Shown: positions 1 to 8,117 of the stretch, piece after piece
How the letters are laid out: every line of letters begins with the position of its first letter
Position numbering within the stretch: position 1 is the first letter of the stretch
Assembly: GCA_002404865.1 (NCBI GenBank)
Contig: DHKP01000009.1
Coordinates: 1-64,000, forward strand
Source of the DNA: Caryophanales bacterium UBA4691
Lineage (GTDB): Bacteria; Bacillota_I; Bacilli_A; RFN20; CAG-826
Direction: 5' to 3'
Length of the DNA: 64,000 nucleotides
Notes under the pieces: model-generated
What the model saw: only the letters and a program-made list of their open reading frames with translations
What the model was told of the DNA's origin: nothing
The model's database searches: none
Program-made: the position numbers and the translations under genes

Positions 1-35
1 AAACAAATTACGTCATAATGACAATTAACAAATAA
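1..35 (+). CDS. C-terminal tail of a HipA-like gene cut by the window edge
   Basis: Reading frame 3 gives a tail ending V-I-M-T-I-N-K and a TAA at 33-35. The complete gene that follows ends D-I-M-K-E-I-N-K, and the DNA around both stops is nearly the same. This suggests that an upstream paralogue ends here and that the window opens in a tandem pair. Only about eleven codons are visible, so the assignment rests on the match to the neighbour. Confidence 0.5.
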   Translation, partial: TNYVIMTINK

Positions 36-59
36 CATCCTTGCTAATTTTGTTAACTT
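24..59 (+). repeat. 36-bp direct repeat, copy 1
   Basis: The segment starts in the last codons of the upstream gene and covers its stop and the following intergenic bases. It matches 1372-1407 at 33 of 36 positions; the differences cluster at the centre (CTT against ACC). The ends are inverted repeats (TTAACAAA and TTTTGTTAA), so it could be an operator or a weak hairpin as well as a duplication mark. Confidence 0.8.
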
Positions 60-69
60 TTAATACAAT
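41..69 (+). promoter_or_regulatory. sigma-A-type promoter for the HipA-like gene; probably leaderless transcript
   Basis: TTGCTA at 41-46 and TACAAT at 64-69 are separated by 17 bases. Transcription would be expected to start about seven bases after the -10 box, which falls on or next to the ATG at 76. No Shine-Dalgarno sequence lies before that ATG. The mRNA may therefore be leaderless. The -35 box lies inside the 36-bp repeat. Confidence 0.45.
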
Positions 70-75
70 CCTCTC

Positions 76-1383
76 ATGGATACATTATTTGATTTATTGC
101 ATAGGAAAAACGAATTACCAAAAGGCAATGTCTACCAAAAAACAATTAAGAATAATGTCTATTTTTATCACCAATATCGGGAAAACGGAAAGAACTATTC
201 CATTAAGTTAAATGAGGCGGAAGTTAATACAATCAAAAAACAAATAGAAGAGAGAAAAACAATTGAGAAAGAAATAAAGCAATTACTAAATAACGGAAAT
301 AAAGAGATTGAATTATCAACATTTGCCAAAGAATACACTGGTTATGTCATGTCAGGAAATAGAGTTACGGCAGAGTTTAATAAAGGGGTACTAGTTTCTT
401 CGACTAATAAATTATGTCCGCTAGTCATAAAAAGGACAAAATCCATCACTGAATTTCTAAAAAGTAGGTCCATCGATAGCGGAAGAACAAATTCGAGATT
501 ACTAAGAAAGGTGCTAAACATAAACGTCAAAGACGATACGCTAGTGTCTTTATGCTCCTATGCCGCCTCCATTAGCGATAATTACTGGTTTAAGCCAAAG
601 CATAGCAAGCTAAAATACGAAGATATTTCATTTAATAACGACATCTTTTTTGATACAGCCTTAAAAGGAATTATAACCATTTATCCAAAAAGACTAATCT
701 TAACGCCCGAATTAACTACAAACGGTAGTTATGAGAAGGGATGGAGAAATATCAATGGGGATTGGTGGCTATATAAAGTCGGATCAGCGTTTGAAAGGTA
801 TTCGGAAGTGTTTTATTCGCGCCTATTTGAAAAATTGAATTTGCCAACAGCCCATTACGAAATCGAGGGTAAGTACATAAGGACAAACAATTTCGCTAAA
901 GGTGTCAATTTTGAGCCAATGGTGTCTTTAGTCGGAGACAATGAAGACATTGAATTTGTTTATGACGTTCTTAATAAAATCAATCATAACATTGCCTTAG
1001 ATTACCTAAGACTCATTGCTTTTGACGTTACTTTGAATAACATTGATAGGCATAACGAGAATTGCGGAGTACTTAGGAATAGAAAAACCGGGGAGATAAT
1101 CTCTCTAGCTCCTAATTACGATGATAACCTATCTTTGATCAGCAGGACCACTGCTTTAATCGCTGACGAACAAGAAGGATTTTTAAATTTCTTCCTGAAA
1201 ACGATAAGAAAATCAAAAAAAATCAAAGAGGGATTAAAGGAAATTGAATTTCCTAAGATTAAGTTAGATTTATTAGAGTCGATTCATCGTGAAATTGGTC
1301 TTAATATCGACATTGATTTCCAATCGGTTGGAAATTACATATTGTTTAGATATAGCGACATAATGAAAGAGATTAACAAATAA
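76..1383 (+). CDS. HipA-like kinase domain protein
   Basis: A 435-residue protein. The C-terminal half carries the HipA/PI-kinase-like catalytic signature: a D-x-x-x-N-N-I-D-R-H-N-E-N loop at about 317-328 with Asp324 in the catalytic place, then P-N-Y-D-D-N at about 346-351 as the metal-binding Asp-Asn. The first 70 residues form a separate basic, coiled segment that is not part of HipA. HipA kinases are serine/threonine kinases that often act as toxins paired with a HipB antitoxin. No HipB gene is adjacent here, so a toxin role is not shown. The start is the ATG just after a good -10 box. The gene is the second of a probable tandem pair. A phage-defence or regulatory kinase is an alternative. 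Confidence 0.7.
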   Translation: MDTLFDLLHRKNELPKGNVYQKTIKNNVYFYHQYRENGKNYSIKLNEAEVNTIKKQIEERKTIEKEIKQLLNNGNKEIELSTFAKEYTGYVMSGNRVTAEFNKGVLVSSTNKLCPLVIKRTKSITEFLKSRSIDSGRTNSRLLRKVLNINVKDDTLVSLCSYAASISDNYWFKPKHSKLKYEDISFNNDIFFDTALKGIITIYPKRLILTPELTTNGSYEKGWRNINGDWWLYKVGSAFERYSEVFYSRLFEKLNLPTAHYEIEGKYIRTNNFAKGVNFEPMVSLVGDNEDIEFVYDVLNKINHNIALDYLRLIAFDVTLNNIDRHNENCGVLRNRKTGEIISLAPNYDDNLSLISRTTALIADEQEGFLNFFLKTIRKSKKIKEGLKEIEFPKIKLDLLESIHREIGLNIDIDFQSVGNYILFRYSDIMKEINK

Positions 1384-1407
1384 CATCACCGCTAATTTTG
1401 TTAACTT
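1372..1407 (+). repeat. 36-bp direct repeat, copy 2
   Basis: Copy 2 of the repeat at 24-59, again overlapping the stop codon of the HipA-like gene. The bases after it differ: the -35 box of copy 1 is altered (CCGCTA) and no -10 box follows, so this copy lacks the promoter. Confidence 0.8.
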
Positions 1408-1730
1408 GCTCTACCAAGAAAAGTGCTTTTCGGCTGATCGCGTTTTCGCAAGTGGACACAGGGCTAATTTTTGGCCATTTCTTGTCCGTTTTAGCAGCAT
1501 CAATTCACGGAACTTCTTAATGCTTAGATGTTTCCGCAAAACTTCCGCATCTGGTATTTTTCCAATACTTTTTATCTTCGTTTTGGGTATTTTTCCAATA
1601 AATATTTGAGCATAAAAGGGCATTTTTCCAAAAATCGTCCTTTGGTAAACCGCACTACCATTGCTAAATTATCCGTAAAAGTATTTGTTTATAAAAGTTT
1701 TACGGTTAGAATAAGAAAGAGGGCGCGCAT
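1384..1730. other. intergenic region with a 33-bp periodic repeat
   Basis: No convincing gene is seen. The motif GGYATTTTTCCAA occurs at 1553-1565, 1586-1598 and 1619-1631, exactly 33 bases apart, while the bases between copies have diverged. Short open frames exist on both strands but none has a ribosome binding site or a recognisable product. Confidence 0.6.
1553..1631 (+). repeat. three GGYATTTTTCCAA motifs at 33-bp spacing
   Basis: Three copies of a 13-base motif lie at a constant 33-base step, about three helical turns. They lie 100 to 180 bases upstream of the AAA/DUF4143 gene. Cooperative protein binding or a worn tandem repeat would both explain the pattern. Confidence 0.6.
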
Positions 1731-2945
1731 ATGATTCGTAGAGATTTATTACTAGAGAAGCTTATCGATTATAAAGATAAAGACATCGTCAAGATTATCA
1801 CCGGCATCAGAAGATGCGGAAAATCCTATCTTCTTTTCAGCATTTATTATCAATATCTTTTGAACCATGGGGTCGATAAAAACCATATTATTTTGATTAA
1901 CCTTGAGTCGAAGAAAAACGAATCCTTAAGGAATTCTGACGCTCTATATAAATATGTGCAAAGTAATATCAAAGATGATGAGAAATACTACATTTTTATC
2001 GATGAAATTCAAACGATAGACGACTTTGAAGATGTCGTTAATGGCATCAAAACGGATTTTAATTCGGATTTGTATATCACAGGATCAAACTCGAAGCTTT
2101 TGTCGAGCGATATCAACACAAAACTGAGGGGGAGAGGGATTGAAATCCCCGTATACCCTTTATCTTTTAAAGAATTTTACGAAAATCGTAGAGGAGACAA
2201 ACAAACGGCGTTTAACGAATATATTCTCTATGGCGGGATGCCGTATATCTCCACTTTAGAAAAAGACTATGAGAAAGTCGAATATCTAAAGATGCTAAAC
2301 GAAACAATCGGCTTCAAAGATATTATCGAGAAAAACCACATACGCGATGAGGGGCTTTTCTCTTCCTTACTAGAACTTCTTTCTCCTCAAATAGGGTGTT
2401 CGGTTTCTCCAAACAAGATTGCAAACACTCTAAAGTCAAATGGCTATAAAACGGTTGATAATGAGACAATCGCGAATTATCTCAAATACATTTGTGATTC
2501 GTTTTTGTTTTATAAAGCGTCTCGTTTCGATTTAAAAGGAAAAGAGTATCTAAAAACGCTAAACAAGTATTTCGTATGCGATATGGGTTTACGAAACCAG
2601 AGAATTGGATTTCGGCAAATTGAAATGACGCATATTTTGGAAAACATTGTTTATTTAGAACTTATCCGAAGAAACTACATTGTGGATATCGGCAAAAACG
2701 CATCCAAAGAAATCGACTTCGTGGCTAGAACGCACGATGACTTATATTACATTCAGGTTTCATTATCAATTGAAAATCCAAAAACAAAAGAACGAGAAAT
2801 TTCCGCTTTCGGAGGGCTGGACGATGGGTATAAAAAAATTGTGATAACCATGGATAATAATCCGTTGATTCGTTTGGAAAAAGGCTACAAAATGCTACAT
2901 GTTTTCGATTTCTTGCTCAATGAGAATGCTCTCAAAGAAATTTAG
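1731..2945 (+). CDS. AAA_14/DUF4143 ATP-binding protein
   Basis: A 404-residue protein of the large AAA_14-DUF4143 family. The Walker A motif G-I-R-R-C-G-K-S lies at residues 25-32, a Walker B-like F-I-D-E-I near residue 90, and a sensor-like Y-I-T-G-S-N-S follows. The C-terminal half is the DUF4143 region, with a nuclease-like stretch ending E-I-D-F-V-A-R then Y-Y-I-Q-V. Family members are common, often mobile, accessory ATPases with no settled function. A paralogue lies at 13348. The start ATG follows an AGAGGG-type ribosome binding site. Confidence 0.85.
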   Translation: MIRRDLLLEKLIDYKDKDIVKIITGIRRCGKSYLLFSIYYQYLLNHGVDKNHIILINLESKKNESLRNSDALYKYVQSNIKDDEKYYIFIDEIQTIDDFEDVVNGIKTDFNSDLYITGSNSKLLSSDINTKLRGRGIEIPVYPLSFKEFYENRRGDKQTAFNEYILYGGMPYISTLEKDYEKVEYLKMLNETIGFKDIIEKNHIRDEGLFSSLLELLSPQIGCSVSPNKIANTLKSNGYKTVDNETIANYLKYICDSFLFYKASRFDLKGKEYLKTLNKYFVCDMGLRNQRIGFRQIEMTHILENIVYLELIRRNYIVDIGKNASKEIDFVARTHDDLYYIQVSLSIENPKTKEREISAFGGLDDGYKKIVITMDNNPLIRLEKGYKMLHVFDFLLNENALKEI

Positions 2946-3352
2946 ATGTTTTCAATATGCTCACCCAAGCGGAAGGGTTAGTAGAGTGCTTGCTTGTGTT
3001 CGTTCTTTGATGTTACGCTTCTTTTCTATTTGTCATATTTGTTTTGAACTTCCATTCTTTTTTGATCGCAATAAGAGAATATTTTTATCCAAGGGATTCC
3101 TAGCCCATGCTACCTCAAAGAAAAAATTTTTTAAGAAAAACGAAGCTTTTTTTGCAAAATAACGTATTGTTTTTTACTATATCGAAAGGAAGGGGCTGCG
3201 GACAAAAAACTGTACCGTTTTCACCATGATATCCCAATCTCGTTTTATCAATCTTAAATCGTAGAAAAATACTTACGGTGTTCATATATTCAACAAAACA
3301 TGCCCCTTTTACGATGATAATAAGTTGTCTTCATGAACAAGAAACTCCAAAA
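2946..3352. other. gene-free stretch
   Basis: A frame of 87 codons on the plus strand has no ribosome binding site and no recognisable motif. Nothing else is seen. Confidence 0.5.
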
Positions 3353-3826
3353 CTAGTTCTCGTGCCCTCGATATATCTTTCTTAAAAGGCCAAGATTCTC
3401 TAAAGATAAATTGATATTTTTTGCATCGATGATTCTAGTCACCACAGCTTCATTATCAAGGGAGTGATATGCTTCATACATCGCATATAGTTCATTTGGC
3501 TTCACGCATTCGTAAACACGCTTTTCACTAATGCCTCTTGTGTATGCAAAATACTTCATGATGTAACCAATCCAAGCCATGACAAAAGAAGGATAGATCT
3601 CTTTTCCTCTCTTTAGACTTTTTTCTTTTTTCAAAATCTCATACGCTTCAGGAACGCCAATAGAAGAAAACATAAATTCTTCTTTATCTAATTGCTCTAC
3701 CAAAGAAGAATAAACGAACGCTTTGATAAACACTTTCGATGAACCGTCTTTTCTTTCGACTTGATAAGCAAAAAGGCGAGAAACATATTCGCAGAGAAAC
3801 TTGCCTATTGAATCAAACTTTTTCAT
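3353..3826 (-). CDS. conserved hypothetical partner of the DUF3990-like gene
   Basis: About 157 residues, basic and probably all-helical, with the segment W-I-G-Y-I-M-K-Y-F-A-Y near the middle and L-L-R-K-I-Y-R at the end. I do not recognise a named family. The chosen ATG at 3826 has GAGGAG seven bases upstream; a start at 3841 has none. It overlaps the end of the decayed DUF3990-type gene by 14 bases, as in a translationally coupled toxin-antitoxin pair, and a fragment of the same protein end is found at 14941-15000. An antitoxin or regulator role is inference. Confidence 0.6.
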   Translation of the reverse strand: MKKFDSIGKFLCEYVSRLFAYQVERKDGSSKVFIKAFVYSSLVEQLDKEEFMFSSIGVPEAYEILKKEKSLKRGKEIYPSFVMAWIGYIMKYFAYTRGISEKRVYECVKPNELYAMYEAYHSLDNEAVVTRIIDAKNINLSLENLGLLRKIYRGHEN

Positions 3827-4678
3827 GAAACAACTCCTCAATGTATTTTCCTTTGGCGGCGTATTTGTGCTTAGCTAACTTCACTTTGTTCTTGCCAATT
3901 TCTGATTCTTCCAATTTTCTATTTTTGATCGCTTCTTTTTCCTCTTCGCAAAAATAGAGCCGCTCTTTTATTTTTAGTTTGCGTTTTAAAACCTCATCGT
4001 TTAAGAAAACATAATGTTTTTCTAAGCGGTTAGCGTCTAACGCCATAAGGCACTGCAGATCTGTAATTGTCCCATCAATGAATTCGCCCAAAATCGAATA
4101 CATTATGTTATCCGCGATCGGAGCAATAATAACGTCTATCCCCTTTAGTTCTCCAAAAAGTTTTTGCAAGAAAGAGGAGTTTTTATATTCCTCTAGTTGC
4201 CCTCTAAAATAAGCTACGATGATCATCCATTCTCTAGAAACCGAAAACGTTTTGATTTTATACCGTTTGTATTGAAATCTCCTACATAAATGGAGGGGTT
4301 ATGATAGCTAGCTACAAATTATTCAGATTGAAAAGGGCTTCCCCCCATATAAAAACCAGACCCAAAATCTTTTTTCTCATCGCTAAAAGAGATAGAAGGC
4401 TCCCCAATCAATTCTTCTTTTGCGCCATGAAAAAGAATAACGTGATGCTCTCTTTTATCGGATTGATAAAGCTCTTCTTTCAAACGGTTTAAGCGAATAC
4501 CATTTTTATAAATCACATTATAAAAGTTCTCGAGATTCAAGATAGAAGGCTCGCTAATTCCATTCCTCCAGCGATTTAGCGTCAGTCTACTAGCCCCTAA
4601 AAGATTCGCTAGAGTTTCATCGTTAGCATCAAGCAATGTTTTAACATATTCCAAATCTTTGATATATTCAAATTGCAT
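3813..4678 (-). pseudogene. HTH-DUF3990 (ADP-ribosyltransferase-like) gene, broken by a stop and a frameshift
   Basis: The N-terminal part (4678 to about 4319) has a helix-turn-helix followed by I-L-F-H-G-A-K and D-F-G-S-G-F-Y, the start of a DUF3990 domain. The frame then meets TAA at about 4316-4318, but it continues beyond as sensible protein (F-V-A-S-Y-H-N-P-S-I-Y-V-G) until near 4250. There a shift of frame is needed to enter the second part, which carries the rest of DUF3990 (D-V-I-I-A-P-I-A-D-N, A-L-D-A-N-R-L-x-K-H-Y-V-F). DUF3990 is thought to belong to the ADP-ribosyltransferase fold. A sequencing error could mimic the frameshift but hardly both lesions. Confidence 0.75.
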
Positions 4679-4700
4679 TGTAACACCTCCTTAGTTTTGT

Positions 4701-4716
4701 TGTAACATATGTTACA
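4701..4716. promoter_or_regulatory. perfect 16-bp palindrome, likely operator of the HTH-DUF3990 gene
   Basis: TGTAACATATGTTACA is an exact palindrome immediately downstream of a minus-strand TACAAT -10 box and upstream of the AGGAGG ribosome binding site of the HTH gene. A half-site TGTTACA abuts the start codon. The encoded HTH domain is the obvious candidate binder. Confidence 0.6.
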
Positions 4717-4767
4717 TTGTATTTTAAAAGTCTTTTCTTTTGCTTTTTATTTCCTAAAACGGGATAC

Positions 4768-4905
4768 TTACAATAATGAATGATTGAGGTCATCGAGATG
4801 CATTGGCTTCTCTTTTAGAATTTTCATCTCTTCTTTAATAAATTGAAAATCACAATAAATAGCCCTCTTTTGCGTCTTTTTTGCCAAATTAAGCAAGATA
4901 TCCAT
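4768..4905 (-). CDS. possible 45-residue ORF
   Basis: An ATG at 4905 opens 45 codons ending in TAA. The composition is protein-like, basic at first then acidic, with Q-F-I-K-E-E-M-K-I-L-K-E-K. No good ribosome binding site and no known family. It could be a fragment of an older gene. The remaining bases from 4679 to 5016 hold only the operator above and the terminator at 4960-5002. Confidence 0.25.
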   Translation of the reverse strand: MDILLNLAKKTQKRAIYCDFQFIKEEMKILKEKPMHLDDLNHSLL

Positions 4906-4959
4906 TCTCAATTAAGACCTTCGTTTAATGCAGGAAAAGAAACGGGATTAAGTCAATGG

Positions 4960-5002
4960 TTTTAGAAAAAGAAAAGAAGTCATAGCCAATAGCTACAACT
5001 TC
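4960..5002 (-). terminator. terminator of the first glycan operon
   Basis: On the minus strand GAAGT and AGC arms pair with GCT and ACTTC arms, followed by a T-rich TTTTCTTTTT tail, directly after the stop of the GH3 gene. Confidence 0.5.
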
Positions 5003-5016
5003 TGATTCATCGTATG

Positions 5017-8000
5017 TTATTGATTCGGTGCTTCTTGCTTTGCTTTCTTCTTGTCTTGATATTCTAGGAAGAATTTCACTCCGACTGTAATGACTAGTCC
5101 AGCGGTGATCGCATAAAGAGAAGACACAAAGACATAATTGATCCAAATCTTCCAAGGAGCGATGCTTCGTGTTGTTTTAGCGCCAGGAGCAATCCCGTTA
5201 TAAGCCCCAGAATTCACAACCGCATAAGAGATATTCTTTACGGCATCTTGAATGCGGTGCAAAGCCGTGATTGAGGCAGAATCCGTAAGCAAAGCGTCTA
5301 AACTCTTGCTCGTCGCAGCAAGATAGAAATCGTTCCCGCTACGAATCATCGCATCTAAGCTCACTTGGGGCGCATAGTCAGTGATGACCATTCCTTCAAA
5401 GCCCCATTCTCCTCTTAACGCGCCTTCTAATAAATACCAGTTATTGGAGCACATGACTGGGCCAATCGAGTTAAAGGCAGTCATGACGCCGTTGCACGCT
5501 CTAATTTTCTTGCTCGTTAATTCTCCCGTTGTAGGATCGATGTATTTAAGATTTTGACGGGCGTATTTAGTGGCAATTTCAAACGGTCTAAGATAAGTTT
5601 CGCGGATGGTTTGCTCGGTTGCCCAAGTCATAATCATATCCATACGATTACTTTCTTGTTCGTTCATCGCAAAGTGCTTCATAAAGGTATAGATACCTCC
5701 ATCGGAAGCGCCACTGATAAGATTCATGCCGACAATTCCAGTAACAAATGGATCTTCGGAAACGTATTCGGCGTTTCTCCCACCGAATTGGGAACGGTGT
5801 AAATTAAGTCCTGGGGCGTATAGGCCTTGAACGTCATTGGCTAGACCTTCTTGTCCAAAGTGATAGCCCATTTCATAAGCGAGTCTAGGATTGAAGGTCG
5901 CCGCGAGTAAGGCTTGCGAGGTATAGGTAGCCCAAGAATAGTCCTTTTTGCTCCCGAAGGTAGAGAAGCCCATCGGTCCATCAAAGTCCTGAACCTGGAA
6001 TTTCCCAATTGCATCAAGCTTATCGGATTGATAAGCACCATACCCGATTAATTTGCCTAATTGGGCTCTATCGCGTTCGTTGCGGAAGGAGATTTGACGA
6101 ATTAAATCGTTCCAGCTTGGATCGTTATAATCAACGCCACGGTAGGAAGAAAGATCCAAGCCTTTTTGTTCCACTTTAAATGGCTCGATGTTTCTCACTT
6201 TTGAATCTGGGCCATTGCCTAAAACAGGATGATTAATTGGGTCAAAGTTCCCTTTCTTATAAGAATCAAATTCTTTCTTGAATTCATCCGCTAAAGTTTT
6301 GTCCGCTTCGGTAGGAACGGTTGGGAAACTTCCCTTAAAATCAGCGCGGGTAAATTGCGTGATGTGGCTTTGGTTCATAAAAGCGGTAGAAGACTCAAAT
6401 AGATTGGTTGCCGCAACAAACTTATCGCCTTTTTTTGGTTCGTTTGTAGGGTTGCCGTCTTTATCTAATTTCGCTTGTCCAGCTTTCTCCGATTCTCTTG
6501 GATTTTTGTTATCGTAATAAACGTCTTCTAAATTATTCCACGTATAGGTTTCATAACTATCGTGCGCGTTTTTCCCTAGATAAATATCGTATTCCCCTTT
6601 GGACAAATAGTAACAGCCTCTCGTGCCGTCTTTATTGTCTCTATTAGAGTAATAAGAAGACATATCATCGACATTGAACGTCAAGGTAAGCTCTTGGGAC
6701 TCTCCTGGCTCAATGATTTCAGTTTTGTCATAAGCAATGAGGTTTTTCGCGGATTTTTCAATTTTATTGGCTTTATCGAAGTCCGTATATGGAGCCCCAT
6801 AATAGATTTGAACAGCATCTCTACCTGCTTTTTCGCCCGTATTTTCGACCTTAACTTTTAAAGTTACCTTATTCCCTTCAATTTGCTTATCCACGAAGCT
6901 TTGATTGAATGTTGTATAAGATAAGCCGTGTCCAAAAGGATATTGGACTTGTTCGTCGTAATTAAAGCCCTCGTAATTCCCGTTAAGCGCCTCCGCATAA
7001 GCGGTCTCGTAATACTTATAGCCAACATAAATCCCTTCTTCATATTCAACGTAAGTGCCAGGAGTCACGTTATCGGTCGTGGTGACATTGTTATAGTACA
7101 TTAATTCAATGTTCCCGACTGTTGCGTAAGTGCCACTATTGAAGCTGAAATTCTGGTTCGCAGGATCAGCAAGGAAATCTTTTGACCAAGTGTCCACGGT
7201 TCTACCAGAAGGATTTACTTCGCCAGACATGATTTTCCCTATCATTTCGGCACCGCCACTACCTTCTTGCGGCATCCAAATAATCGCATCGCATAAAGCG
7301 GCAATATCATCGGTGATTTCAAAAGCATTAACGCTATTGATGACCAAAATCGTTTTCTTGGCGTTTGCTTTCGAAACGCGTAAGCAATCAAGCTCGCCAT
7401 TGGTTAAAGAAAGCGTATGTCTAGTGCCATCGCTAAAGGCATCCATCTTTAAGTCAGCACCTTCTCCTGACCTTCTAGCCACGACCATAACGCCAATCGT
7501 ATTATTGAAAGAAGATTCTTTGCCTTCATAAGCACCACTCACAGGCGTCCATAAATAACGATACCAGTTATTAACAGCCTTCACCTTCATTGGTTCGGTG
7601 CCGGCTTTTTCTACCATTTCTTCCGTACGAATGTTTTTCGTGATGTTATCGATTTCACTATTGATGTGGAACGTATCCGCTAAGGATTCGGCAAAGCTTT
7701 TGGTTTTCACTTCCGAGTTATTCCAGTTCGCAGAACCCCCGACACTATCGGTATGGTAATAGTTATAGCCTAATGGGCTAATCGTTTCGTCTTTTGATAG
7801 AGGAAGGCAATTATCGTTTTTTAATAGAGTAATGCCTTGCTCGGCGATCGCTTTTGTATGCTCAACGCTTTTCGCAGTCGCATCAGCGTCCTTTTCTTTA
7901 TTGTAATAGTTGGCTTTAGTAGAGTCGCCACCAATCGTAGTGAGTTTCCCTGAGCCAAACACCGTGTCCAATGTGCCTTCGTAGGTATTCGAAAGAATTG

Positions 8001-8103
8001 GAACAGCGATTGCCGCGGCTAAAGTGACAGCACTTATTGGTAATAAAACCGCCGCAAGAGTGGATGCTTTCATCTTTTTTCTTGGTTTATTTTCTTTTTT
8101 CAT
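5017..8103 (-). CDS. GH3-family glycosidase, swapped domain order, anchored at both ends
   Basis: A 1028-residue GH3 enzyme, probably a beta-glucosidase or beta-xylosidase type. A membrane segment lies at about 12-35 and a second near 985-1008, before a lysine-rich tail, so the long middle part should face outward. The domain order is reversed from the classic family: the GH3 C-terminal domain (L-L-K-N-D-N-C-L-P-L-S near 95) and an FN3-like domain (P-F-G-H-G-L-S-Y) come first. The catalytic barrel follows, with K-H-F at 809-811 and the nucleophile Asp909 in I-T-D-Y. Reversed order is known in some ruminal GH3 enzymes. The gene lies 14 bases after the lipoprotein gene of the same operon. Substrate is unknown. 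Confidence 0.85.
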   Translation of the reverse strand: MKKENKPRKKMKASTLAAVLLPISAVTLAAAIAVPILSNTYEGTLDTVFGSGKLTTIGGDSTKANYYNKEKDADATAKSVEHTKAIAEQGITLLKNDNCLPLSKDETISPLGYNYYHTDSVGGSANWNNSEVKTKSFAESLADTFHINSEIDNITKNIRTEEMVEKAGTEPMKVKAVNNWYRYLWTPVSGAYEGKESSFNNTIGVMVVARRSGEGADLKMDAFSDGTRHTLSLTNGELDCLRVSKANAKKTILVINSVNAFEITDDIAALCDAIIWMPQEGSGGAEMIGKIMSGEVNPSGRTVDTWSKDFLADPANQNFSFNSGTYATVGNIELMYYNNVTTTDNVTPGTYVEYEEGIYVGYKYYETAYAEALNGNYEGFNYDEQVQYPFGHGLSYTTFNQSFVDKQIEGNKVTLKVKVENTGEKAGRDAVQIYYGAPYTDFDKANKIEKSAKNLIAYDKTEIIEPGESQELTLTFNVDDMSSYYSNRDNKDGTRGCYYLSKGEYDIYLGKNAHDSYETYTWNNLEDVYYDNKNPRESEKAGQAKLDKDGNPTNEPKKGDKFVAATNLFESSTAFMNQSHITQFTRADFKGSFPTVPTEADKTLADEFKKEFDSYKKGNFDPINHPVLGNGPDSKVRNIEPFKVEQKGLDLSSYRGVDYNDPSWNDLIRQISFRNERDRAQLGKLIGYGAYQSDKLDAIGKFQVQDFDGPMGFSTFGSKKDYSWATYTSQALLAATFNPRLAYEMGYHFGQEGLANDVQGLYAPGLNLHRSQFGGRNAEYVSEDPFVTGIVGMNLISGASDGGIYTFMKHFAMNEQESNRMDMIMTWATEQTIRETYLRPFEIATKYARQNLKYIDPTTGELTSKKIRACNGVMTAFNSIGPVMCSNNWYLLEGALRGEWGFEGMVITDYAPQVSLDAMIRSGNDFYLAATSKSLDALLTDSASITALHRIQDAVKNISYAVVNSGAYNGIAPGAKTTRSIAPWKIWINYVFVSSLYAITAGLVITVGVKFFLEYQDKKKAKQEAPNQ

Positions 8104-8117
8104 TGTTATATTTTTCC

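Noticed and set aside
24..1407. Flanking direct repeats as ends of a transposon or integron cassette
   Set aside because: The repeats overlap stop codons of what appear to be paralogous genes, so tandem gene duplication is simpler; no transposase or integrase is present.
1411..1623. A minus-strand frame of 70 codons with protein-like stretches
   Set aside because: It contains the 33-bp repeats, has no ribosome binding site, and no family was recognised.
7130..7531. A 133-codon plus-strand frame inside the GH3 gene
   Set aside because: Lies wholly opposite a clear GH3 coding region and has no family or ribosome binding site.
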